Positions 31,143 through 37,375 of a stretch of 53,707 nucleotides of DNA are shown piece by piece. The position numbers were made by a program, and so were the translations under genes. Source of the stretch: Candidatus Peribacteria bacterium RIFCSPHIGHO2_01_FULL_51_35 (GTDB lineage Bacteria > Patescibacteriota > Gracilibacteria > Peribacterales > Peribacteraceae); assembly GCA_001787535.1 (NCBI GenBank), contig MFXP01000006.1, forward strand, positions 1-53,707, read 5' to 3'. Within the stretch, counting starts at the first letter, position 1; each line of letters starts with the position of its first letter. A model generated the notes under the pieces. The model was not told where the DNA came from. It made no database searches and saw only the letters and a program-made list of their open reading frames with translations.

Positions 31143-31820
31143 TTATCGATCATCCGTCTGCCTTCCGTCACCCGTGATGGGAATTTTTTCACCCAGATGC
31201 GTGGGCTTTACGCGAAAGAGAACATCGAAGAATGCTTTCACGCGTGCCAGCGATTCCCGCTTCACGTTGCGAAGAAGGACTTCTTCCGTGTACGTGCGGC
31301 GATCCGCTACCAATCCGACGGCATCCAGATCCAACGCATTGGCAATGTAGAGCGCACGCGGTAGATGAAACTTCTGTGTGACGATGATGAGATTCTCGAC
31401 CTCAAAAATTTCTTTGGCTCGATACACGCTGTCGTATGTGTCGAACCCCGCATGATCCATGAAGATGTCTTCCGCAGGGACACCGCGATCCAAAAGCACA
31501 TCACGCATCGTGCTCACCTCATTGTATTCCGGCTGGCCATGATCGCCGGAGACGATGATCTTCTGCACTTTCTTCGCTCGATAGAGTTCCTCTGCAGATT
31601 CCAGACGATCTAGCAGGAAGAAGGATACTTTCGAATTCCTGTAGACCGCAGCGCCCAGCACCAGCGCCGCCTGCGCGGGAGGGACATCCTCAATTTTTGT
31701 ATACAGCGAGTCCCGCGTGCTTCCGAGAATGAGCGCATTGATAAGCAGAAATGCCAATGCCGTGCCCAGCGCCGGCACCATCAAAAGAGTCCACAATGCA
31801 TAACGCTTCTTCATGGCCAT
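31143..31820 (-). CDS. SanA/YdcF-like DUF218 protein
   Basis: About 225 residues with one N-terminal membrane helix (residues 7-30) and a DUF218 domain outside it: PPAQAALVLGAAVYRN, KKVQKIIVSGDHGQPEYNEV, MRDVLLDRGVPAEDIFMDHAGFDTYDSV and VTQKFHLPRALYIAN. SanA-type proteins affect envelope integrity and vancomycin resistance in enterobacteria; biochemical activity is unknown. The first ATG (31820) directly follows a TACAGT, so the second Met (31814, MKKRYAL) may be the actual start of a leaderless message. Confidence 0.8.
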   Translation of the reverse strand: MAMKKRYALWTLLMVPALGTALAFLLINALILGSTRDSLYTKIEDVPPAQAALVLGAAVYRNSKVSFFLLDRLESAEELYRAKKVQKIIVSGDHGQPEYNEVSTMRDVLLDRGVPAEDIFMDHAGFDTYDSVYRAKEIFEVENLIIVTQKFHLPRALYIANALDLDAVGLVADRRTYTEEVLLRNVKRESLARVKAFFDVLFRVKPTHLGEKIPITGDGRQTDDR

Positions 31821-31910
31821 ACTGTAGTATTTTTTCCGTCCTTTGAGGAGAAATTGCTGGAAAATGACTCTTCATTCTTTGGCATTCTTGATTCATAATC
31901 CCATAGTCGT

Positions 31911-31986
31911 GTCACGGTAGCTCAGTTGGTAGAGCACGGGACTCATAAGCCCGGGGTCGCCGGTTCAATCCCGGCCCGTGACACCA
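31911..31986 (+). tRNA. tRNA-Met (CAT)
   Basis: A 76-nt cloverleaf: acceptor GTCACGG/CCGTGAC, D arm GCTC/GAGC, anticodon loop CTCATAA (anticodon CAT), T arm CCGGT/ACCGG-type pairing with TTCAATC loop, and encoded CCA. The A1-U72-type initiator mismatch is absent since position 1 pairs (G-C), so elongator Met is favoured. An Ile2 (lysidine) tRNA is the alternative. Confidence 0.93.
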
Positions 31987-31987
31987 T

Positions 31988-32060
31988 TCGATTCGCAATT
32001 CACTGCGTGAATTGCTCACTCATGGTAAACCACGATTCTTCTATCAGGCGAATCGAATGA
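31988..32060. repeat. Nested inverted repeats after tRNA-Met
   Basis: TTCGATTCGC (31987-31996) is complemented by GCGAATCGAA (about 32049-32058), and inside lies the hairpin CAATTCAC-TGC-GTGAATTG. Further on, GTTGC-GAA-GCAAC forms another small hairpin. The stretch 31987-32138 has no gene. Confidence 0.7.
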
Positions 32061-32124
32061 GTCAGAGCGAAGTTGCGAAGCAACTGAGTCGAAGACCCCA
32101 ACAAAACAACACACAAAACCATGC

Positions 32125-32130
32125 TATGAT
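32125..32130 (+). promoter_or_regulatory. -10 box (TATGAT), leaderless spacing
   Basis: TATGAT ends 8 nt before the ATG at 32139. Confidence 0.5.
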
Positions 32131-32138
32131 CATCTACT

Positions 32139-32393
32139 ATGTCTTGGCACGTCTATATCGCACAAGCTCCAACTGGCAAATACTACACGGGGATTACTAC
32201 TGATCCGAGCAGAAGGATTCAGGAGCATAATCGCGACGAAGGAGCGAAATTTGCCCATGATCAAGGGGCTTTGAGATTACTCTATGTTTCACCTGAATTT
32301 TCAGATCAGTCATCTGCAAGATTGCGTGAGGTGCAAATTAAAGGATGGACGCGGGAAAAGAAGGAAAAATTGATTAGGGGTGAATGGAAATAG
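32139..32393 (+). CDS. GIY-YIG nuclease superfamily protein (YhbQ-like)
   Basis: An 84-residue single-domain protein with WHVYIAQAPTGKYYTGITTDPSRRIQEHN, where YIA...YYTG replaces the name-giving GIY-YIG strands (here VYIAQ and YYTGI), the Arg of RRIQEHN, and a late Glu and Lys. Such stand-alone UPF0213 proteins are common and are not homing endonucleases; some are structure-specific nucleases. The start follows TATGAT at leaderless spacing. The SET-domain gene is convergent with a 3-nt gap. Confidence 0.85.
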   Translation: MSWHVYIAQAPTGKYYTGITTDPSRRIQEHNRDEGAKFAHDQGALRLLYVSPEFSDQSSARLREVQIKGWTREKKEKLIRGEWK

Positions 32394-32396
32394 TCA

Positions 32397-32723
32397 TCAC
32401 TTCACATCGTCTTTCGTGGCATCAGTTGTTATCATTTCACCTTTCTTAATATCTCGTAAAGCAACATCGCATTTTCTGCTGTGATCTTGATAGGTGTTGG
32501 GATCAGCGGAATGATTCACATATCTTTCTGGTTCCGAATAGAGGTGGACTACCCCTTTATGCGTATGCGTAAATTCTTTCTCTTCATTCGGTAGAGTATC
32601 AAACTCCTGCTGCGTGAGTGGCTTGAGCGCATACCGAATGACGACCTCTCCTTTTGCAAAATCTTTTGCTGCGTACACGCCTTTTCCAGCTAAGTTGCCG
32701 CTACCAAGAATGACATCATCCAT
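32397..32723 (-). CDS. SET-domain protein (putative lysine methyltransferase)
   Basis: The 108-residue protein has the core SET motifs: GKGVYAAKDFAKGEVVIRY at the N-terminus, RYVNHSADPNTY (the NHS.xPN motif that forms part of the pseudoknot and binds S-adenosylmethionine) and DIKKGEMITTDA at the end. SET proteins methylate lysines, and small bacterial forms exist. The final Tyr of the usual DY motif is replaced by Asp-Ala, so activity is uncertain. The start is 8 nt after a minus-strand TACAAT, fitting a leaderless transcript. Confidence 0.82.
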   Translation of the reverse strand: MDDVILGSGNLAGKGVYAAKDFAKGEVVIRYALKPLTQQEFDTLPNEEKEFTHTHKGVVHLYSEPERYVNHSADPNTYQDHSRKCDVALRDIKKGEMITTDATKDDVK

Positions 32724-32875
32724 GTGCGATGATTGTATCAGTTGTCACAAGATCAATGCGCTCTTCCTTCGTTAGTTCTCTAAGGTAAGCCATTTTCCAA
32801 TTCACGATAATCACGTAATATCGTTTGCACCCCGTGGCACCACGTAAAATATACTTGCCAATCTTGGAACTACTT

Positions 32876-33202
32876 CTACCCGAACGTCAGCACCTTGTCC
32901 GATTCTTCGACGAGGCGCAGGAGATCGGCCATGGTCGAGATGGAGCAGGCAGCACCCCCGGATTGTGAACGGCTTTCGAGACAGTTCCCGCAGGCGAGAA
33001 TCTGGCCTCCGAGATCCGCAAAGTCCTTCACTTTCTTCGAAATATCGAAGTGCTCGGAATCAGGAATACGCTCAAGCTCCACGCCCTCGCTCAAGAGAAA
33101 AATACGCACGTCATGCTTTGCCTTCCGCGCCGTGATCGCGAGCCGCAGCGCGTTCCACACGTGCTCCGGCTCGTTCGATTGCAGGATGATACCGAACTTC
33201 AT
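32876..33202 (-). CDS. DsrE family protein
   Basis: A 108-residue protein with the DsrE/F-like Rossmann-type fold: MKFGIILQSNEPEHVWNALRLAITA, VRIFLLSEGVELE and the Cys-containing GGQILACGNCLESRSQ. DsrE-type proteins take part in sulfur-relay or peroxide-like thiol chemistry; the conserved Cys in ACGNC is the likely active site. The gene begins 6 nt after the stop of the Met-rich SHOCT gene and is cotranscribed. Stretch 32724-32875 upstream of the SET gene holds no gene I can support. Confidence 0.8.
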   Translation of the reverse strand: MKFGIILQSNEPEHVWNALRLAITARKAKHDVRIFLLSEGVELERIPDSEHFDISKKVKDFADLGGQILACGNCLESRSQSGGAACSISTMADLLRLVEESDKVLTFG

Positions 33203-33208
33203 GGAGTG

Positions 33209-33907
33209 TTAGGAGAGATCCTTCTTGCGCTCGTCGAACTCTTTCTTGTCGATTTCCCCCTTGGCGTAGCGCTCCTTGAGGATGTCGAGTGCGGATTTCC
33301 CTTCTGTCGCACCGGAGTTGCGCGAGAGCCATTTCACGAGCGCGATGATGCCGGCGATGATGAGCGCCCACCACAGAATCATGAAAATGAATCCGAAGGG
33401 CGCGAAGCCGCTGAATCCGTATCCCATCATGGACGACATTGTATCAGGGGCGTAGCCGTTTGACCATCCTCCCATCATCGGGGAAGCACCGTTCCAGTTT
33501 CCGCCCATCATGCCGTTGCCCATCATCATACCCATCATGGGCATCATCATTCCTGCATTTCCCATCGGGAGCGTCCCGTCCCCGCCACACCCGCTCATTC
33601 GCTTGCCCATGACGACGTGCATTTGTTCCTCGCCTTCCTCGCCCATCATGCGTGTCATCATGGCGTTCATCGCCTCGTGCGCATCGCCCGTCATCTCCCC
33701 CATGAAGTATTCACCGAGAGCGGCGAACTGCTCATCGGTAAGATCCTTGCATCCGACTTCTTCGCGCTCCATCCGCTGCCAGAGTTCTCTGCCTTCCGCT
33801 TCTTCGCGGGCGGTGTGGTCATCCATCATGCCCGTTTCCTGCGCGGAGGCGATGGGTGAAAGGAAGAGCATGCCGGTGATGAAAGCGAAGGAGATGCGGT
33901 AGAACAT
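33209..33907 (-). CDS. Secreted Met-rich protein with SHOCT domain
   Basis: A 232-residue protein with a signal peptide (MFYRISFAFITGMLFLSPI, cleavage near ASA), an acidic helical segment with EVGCKDLTDEQFAALGEYFMGEM, a Met/Gly-rich stretch at about residues 115-150 (MMMPMMGMMMGNGMM) able to bind copper through thioethers, a membrane helix (FGFIFMILWWALIIAGIIALV) and a C-terminal SHOCT motif (ALDILKERYAKGEIDKKEFDERKKDL). Met-rich segments are known from periplasmic copper proteins. With DsrE downstream and DUF302 divergent it extends the metal theme of the block. Confidence 0.75.
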   Translation of the reverse strand: MFYRISFAFITGMLFLSPIASAQETGMMDDHTAREEAEGRELWQRMEREEVGCKDLTDEQFAALGEYFMGEMTGDAHEAMNAMMTRMMGEEGEEQMHVVMGKRMSGCGGDGTLPMGNAGMMMPMMGMMMGNGMMGGNWNGASPMMGGWSNGYAPDTMSSMMGYGFSGFAPFGFIFMILWWALIIAGIIALVKWLSRNSGATEGKSALDILKERYAKGEIDKKEFDERKKDLS

Positions 33908-33941
33908 GGTGGGAGGAGGAAATGTCGGGTAGTATACACCT

Positions 33942-34325
33942 ATGGATTTCGATTACACAGTCACCACGGACAAAGACTTTGATTTCGCGCTTGCAAGAGT
34001 GCAGGAGGAAATCGCGAAGGCGGGGATGCGCGTACTCCACGTCCATGACGTGCAAGCGACCCTCGCGGAGAAAGGTATCAACCGTGATCCGTACAGGATC
34101 GTGGAGTTCTGCAACGCGAAGTACGCGAGCGAGTTTCTTCGAGCCGATCCCAAGATCGGTCTTTGTATGCCGTGCAAGATCAACGTGTACGTCCATGAGG
34201 GGAAAGTCTGGATCGTTGGGATGCGCCCCGTTGTCCTCCCGCAGTTCTTTCCGCACGTCGATCTGGGTTCTATGCCGCAGGAGGTCGATGCCATCGTGCG
34301 GTCGATCATCGACAAGGCGAAATGA
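33942..34325 (+). CDS. DUF302 domain protein
   Basis: The 127-residue protein fits DUF302: FDYTVTTDKDFDFALARVQEEIAKAGMRVLHVHDV at the start, then YRIVEFCNAKYASEFLRADPKIGLCMPCKINVYV and VWIVGMRPVVLP. The family is often found near copper or sulfur genes and can be fused to SHOCT. Cys residues in FCNAKY and LCMPCKI could bind metal. TAGTAT lies 6 nt before the ATG. It is divergent from the SHOCT gene with 34 nt between. Confidence 0.85.
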   Translation: MDFDYTVTTDKDFDFALARVQEEIAKAGMRVLHVHDVQATLAEKGINRDPYRIVEFCNAKYASEFLRADPKIGLCMPCKINVYVHEGKVWIVGMRPVVLPQFFPHVDLGSMPQEVDAIVRSIIDKAK

Positions 34326-34497
34326 ACACCGAATTCCTATGCACTTTTGTTCATGTGCGGCTCTAACAGTGGTTTTATCAAAGAAGTACGGATATGCGGG
34401 TTGATCCTGATGGATCCTATGTCCAGTTCGACCACCAGAAGATATGATCTTCGGAGACCCTTATCACCATCAACATACTGCAGTAACTACAAACACA

Positions 34498-34524
34498 AAC
34501 ACCCCTCCAAACGGGAAGGGTGTT
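34498..34524 (-). terminator. Terminator of the Hcp-like gene
   Basis: AACACCC (34498-34504) pairs with 34518-34524, extended by three further pairs, loop AAACG. On the minus strand the stem is followed by GTTTGTGTTTG, T-rich but interrupted. The rest of 34326-34552 contains no supported gene. Confidence 0.55.
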
Positions 34525-34552
34525 CGATCCGGCTTAGGTGACGATCAATCAC

Positions 34553-35071
34553 TTATAAGCTGTATTTCCACTCGATTTTCGAGAAGTTGAAGCTCACGGA
34601 TTCCATCGGAGGGGAATCGGCATCGCCACTCTGCTTGAATGCTTCGACGAAGACATCGAAGAAGCTGACTTCGAAATGTCTGCCGTCTCTGTCCTCCCCC
34701 ATCAGCACCGCTTTTTTGATGCGTACTCCTTTGTCATTGGCCATGCGGAAGAGAAGAGGGCTTGCCTTGTCGATGCGTTTGCGGATGATGAGCGGTTCGT
34801 ACTGCCTTCTGCCCGTAGGAAGACCGGATGCCGCGTCACGAGGAGAGACTATGCCCCAGCTAAAAGACTCGATGGTGATTTCTCCGTCGATCCCTTCGAT
34901 CTTAAGGAAATAGTCGGACTGCGCCGCAAAGGCCGGCGGGACGGAAGACGACACGAGCGAATACCCGAAAAACGCGAGGCTCAGGGCCGCGACCGTTCCC
35001 AGCGCTGCGATGAACCGTACTTGATAGGAAGTCATACGGAAAGAGGGTGAAGAAGGATAAATGAGCACCAT
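34553..35071 (-). CDS. Hcp-like (type VI tube protein family) protein with signal peptide
   Basis: About 172 residues. After an N-terminal membrane-export segment (residues about 16-48, ending PPAFA) comes an Hcp-family domain: DYFLKIEGIDGEITIESFSWGIV, YEPLIIRKRIDKASPLLFRM, and VSFNFSKIEWKY at the end, matching the Hcp tube-protein signature. Hcp forms hexameric rings in type VI secretion, but no other T6SS gene is present, and the signal peptide means it is exported by the Sec route. Two starts are possible: 35071, 8 nt after TATCAT, and 35035 (MTSYQVRF). An exported Hcp-like fold used on the surface is the likely reading. Confidence 0.75.
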   Translation of the reverse strand: MVLIYPSSPSFRMTSYQVRFIAALGTVAALSLAFFGYSLVSSSVPPAFAAQSDYFLKIEGIDGEITIESFSWGIVSPRDAASGLPTGRRQYEPLIIRKRIDKASPLLFRMANDKGVRIKKAVLMGEDRDGRHFEVSFFDVFVEAFKQSGDADSPPMESVSFNFSKIEWKYSL

Positions 35072-35167
35072 ACGCTTCGATGATACGAACGTCTATGAAA
35101 ACGTTACAATTCTCTGTCAGCGGAGATCCCCTGACTCTCGATAACGAAAGAGGTAGACTTACGCACA

Positions 35168-36088
35168 ATGATCGAATTTCAGCGCAAAATCATGGGCGAT
35201 AGGCTGCGCAATGACGCGTTTGCAAAGGCGCTGAAGCGCGTCATTCGCAAAGACACAACACTCACAGACATCGGCTCGGGAACTGGATTTTTGAGTTTTA
35301 TCGCATCGAAACTTGGTGCGAAGCAATGTTACTTGTATGAACACTCCGATGCGTTGGAGATGAGTAAAAAAATTGCGAAGGAGAACGGCATCCACAACTG
35401 CACGTTTATCCGCAAGCACTCGAGCGAAGTGAAGGATCCCGTGAAGACAGATGTCGTGATTTCTGAAACGCTCGGGAATTTTGCGTTGGAAGAACACATC
35501 ATCGAAAACATGATGGATGCGAAACGATTCCTGAAACCGAGCGGCTCGTTGATCCCGCAAAAGCTGCGTCAGTTCGTCTGTCCTGTCATTGATGAACGCC
35601 TGTGGAAGGAAATCAATGTCTGGCCGGGCGTCGGCCATGGACTGAAATTTTCGGAGGCCGAACGCATCACGCTGAACAACATGTACGTGAAGGAAATCAA
35701 ACCGAGTGAGCTGATGCCGAATGGAACAAAACAGTGGGATGTCCTCGATTTCACGAAAAAAGAAAGCAGCATCCGCTCCGCAGACGTTCGATGGACTTGC
35801 GATCAATCACAGGAAGTGTTCGGCTTCGCCCTATTCTTCGAATGCGATCTTATGGCGGGCATCACCTTCTCGACACATCCGGAAGAACCTCTCACGCACT
35901 GGGAGCAGATCTATCTCCCTTTGCTGAAACCGATCCATGTGAATCCGAAGGAAGGACTTCTGCTCCACCTTACTTCCGACACACGCCACCGCATCGGAGT
36001 GCGTGTTACATGGAAAGCGACGCACGCAAATGCATCGGACAAAGAACTGTCGGTGCAGTCTCTGGATTCGGAGATAGGAAGAACTTGA
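35168..36088 (+). CDS. PRMT-like protein arginine methyltransferase
   Basis: The 306-residue protein follows the arginine N-methyltransferase plan: motif I TDIGSGTGFLSF (about residues 33-44), acidic ribose-binding YEHSD (post I), the double-E loop SETLGNFALEE (Glu100 and Glu108/109), LKPSGSLIPQ, the beta-barrel domain, and the THW loop (THWEQIYL, 243-245). These features are diagnostic of PRMTs in eukaryotes and rare in bacteria. The dimerisation arm looks short. TAGACT lies 8 nt upstream of the ATG. The DksA-type gene is convergent with a 2-nt gap. The substrate is unknown. Confidence 0.8.
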   Translation: MIEFQRKIMGDRLRNDAFAKALKRVIRKDTTLTDIGSGTGFLSFIASKLGAKQCYLYEHSDALEMSKKIAKENGIHNCTFIRKHSSEVKDPVKTDVVISETLGNFALEEHIIENMMDAKRFLKPSGSLIPQKLRQFVCPVIDERLWKEINVWPGVGHGLKFSEAERITLNNMYVKEIKPSELMPNGTKQWDVLDFTKKESSIRSADVRWTCDQSQEVFGFALFFECDLMAGITFSTHPEEPLTHWEQIYLPLLKPIHVNPKEGLLLHLTSDTRHRIGVRVTWKATHANASDKELSVQSLDSEIGRT

Positions 36089-36090
36089 AC

Positions 36091-36561
36091 TTACTCATCA
36101 TCAAAGACAACCGAGTCGGCCGGGTTCACGAGTTTGTCATGAATTTCCTCTCTTGTCTGACATTTCGTGCAATAGACTGCATAGGGAATCACCTCAAGCC
36201 TGTCCGGATGAATCTTGTCTTCACAGTAACAACAAATTCCATAGGTACCGTCGCGCATGCGCTCCAATGCCCATAAAATTTGACTTCGGACATCGGCTTT
36301 TCTTGTTTCAGACTTATCGCTCATTTCTTTGCCTTGTCTTTCGGTAATGGTTTCCAGTTCATCGGCTTTTCGCTCCGGTGGGGTATCTTCCGTGGCTCCA
36401 TTTGTTCTCTCCGGAGCCAGAAGTTTGTGCAGAAGACGACGATAGTGATCCAAACGCTTTCTGCGTGGTGCAGGCGTACTCTCAACAGAACCATGGCGTT
36501 TGTTATCGAGCGTTCCGCGAGAAACCTTCGATTCGGTGCGGGATCTGGATTTTTCCGACAT
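36091..36561 (-). CDS. DksA/TraR-type C4 zinc-finger protein
   Basis: A 156-residue protein with a basic N-terminal tail (MSEKSRSRTESKVSRGT), a helical coiled-coil region (RRLLHKLLAPERT and ELETITERQGKEMSDKSETRK) and a C-terminal zinc finger GICCYCEDKIHPDRLEVIPYAV with the second Cys pair in YCTKC. In DksA this fold enters the RNA polymerase secondary channel and modulates transcription with ppGpp. The acidic tip residues of the E. coli DksA coiled coil are not clearly kept. Start at 36561 is the first ATG. Confidence 0.85.
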   Translation of the reverse strand: MSEKSRSRTESKVSRGTLDNKRHGSVESTPAPRRKRLDHYRRLLHKLLAPERTNGATEDTPPERKADELETITERQGKEMSDKSETRKADVRSQILWALERMRDGTYGICCYCEDKIHPDRLEVIPYAVYCTKCQTREEIHDKLVNPADSVVFDDE

Positions 36562-36649
36562 AGACAAATTTAGAAACAGATGAATAATCTACTTAAAAAG
36601 GTACCGAGAGTCAATGGTGGAAGCCATTCAATGCTACGATAAAACGACC

Positions 36650-37375
36650 ATGAAAAACGTACTTGTTTGTCTCCACGGGTGGGGTGGATCGCGCGAATCC
36701 TTCACAGAACTGCGTGAGGCGCTCAAAGATGCCCCCCTGGAGATCCTCACACCCGATCTCCCCGGCTTTGGCACGGAACCGGAACCGCCGCATCCATGGA
36801 ACACGGATGACTACACGGACTGGGTGTCGCGATGGCTCATGCACCATGTGAAGAACGACAAAAAACTCTTTCTCCTTGGTCACTCGCACGGCGGACGCAT
36901 TGCATTGAAACTGGCATCACGAAAATCCACGAACATGGAGCATCTGTTCCTCTGCGCCGCTGCTGGTATCCGCCATCCGCGCCACTTCAAACGGATTCTT
37001 GGGTTGGTGTTGGCGAAAAGTGGGAAACTGATCCTGAGCATTCCGGGGATGAAAGGATTACAACCGTTGGGAAAGAAATTCCTCTACAGGCTCGTCCGCG
37101 TCCACGATTACGAGCAAGCCAGCTCCGTGATGCGCCAAACAATGATCAAGGTTTCTGCGGAAGACCTTCGCCCAATCCTCTCCAAGATCGATGTGCCGAC
37201 GGACATCTTCTGGGGCGACGATGACCGTATGACTCTCGTTTCCGATGGTGAGCTCATGCACCGCAAAATCTCAGGCAGCCGCCTGCATCGTTTCCCGGGA
37301 GTGAGGCACCGTGTGCACCGAGACAGGGCGAAAGAGATTGCGAAAGCAATTCTGAATTCTATAACTCCTGCTTGA
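36650..37375 (+). CDS. Alpha/beta hydrolase
   Basis: The 241-residue protein shows CLHGWGGSRESF (oxyanion-hole HG motif), the nucleophile elbow GHSHGGRIALKLA with catalytic Ser, an acidic residue region IFWGDDDRMT (catalytic Asp) and a late His in GVRHRVHRD. These complete the triad of the alpha/beta hydrolase fold. Substrate unknown; the sequence is most like esterase or proline-iminopeptidase-type small hydrolases. Start at 36650 follows TACGAT at leaderless spacing. Its last 17 nt overlap the convergent kinase gene. Confidence 0.85.
   Translation: MKNVLVCLHGWGGSRESFTELREALKDAPLEILTPDLPGFGTEPEPPHPWNTDDYTDWVSRWLMHHVKNDKKLFLLGHSHGGRIALKLASRKSTNMEHLFLCAAAGIRHPRHFKRILGLVLAKSGKLILSIPGMKGLQPLGKKFLYRLVRVHDYEQASSVMRQTMIKVSAEDLRPILSKIDVPTDIFWGDDDRMTLVSDGELMHRKISGSRLHRFPGVRHRVHRDRAKEIAKAILNSITPA

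Noticed and set aside
32139-32393. GIY-YIG gene next to tRNA-Met as a homing endonuclease or intron
   Set aside because: The protein is the small stand-alone UPF0213 type and the tRNA is uninterrupted.
32724-32875. Minus-strand frame reading TGCKRYYVIIVNW...
   Set aside because: It looks somewhat protein-like but has no start codon apart from an internal Met near the end and no family; at most a gene remnant.
34347-34541. Plus-strand 64-codon frame
   Set aside because: It crosses the terminator hairpin of the Hcp-like gene and has no coding character.
34553-35071. Type VI secretion locus
   Set aside because: Only an Hcp-like gene is present; no sheath, VgrG or membrane complex genes are visible.
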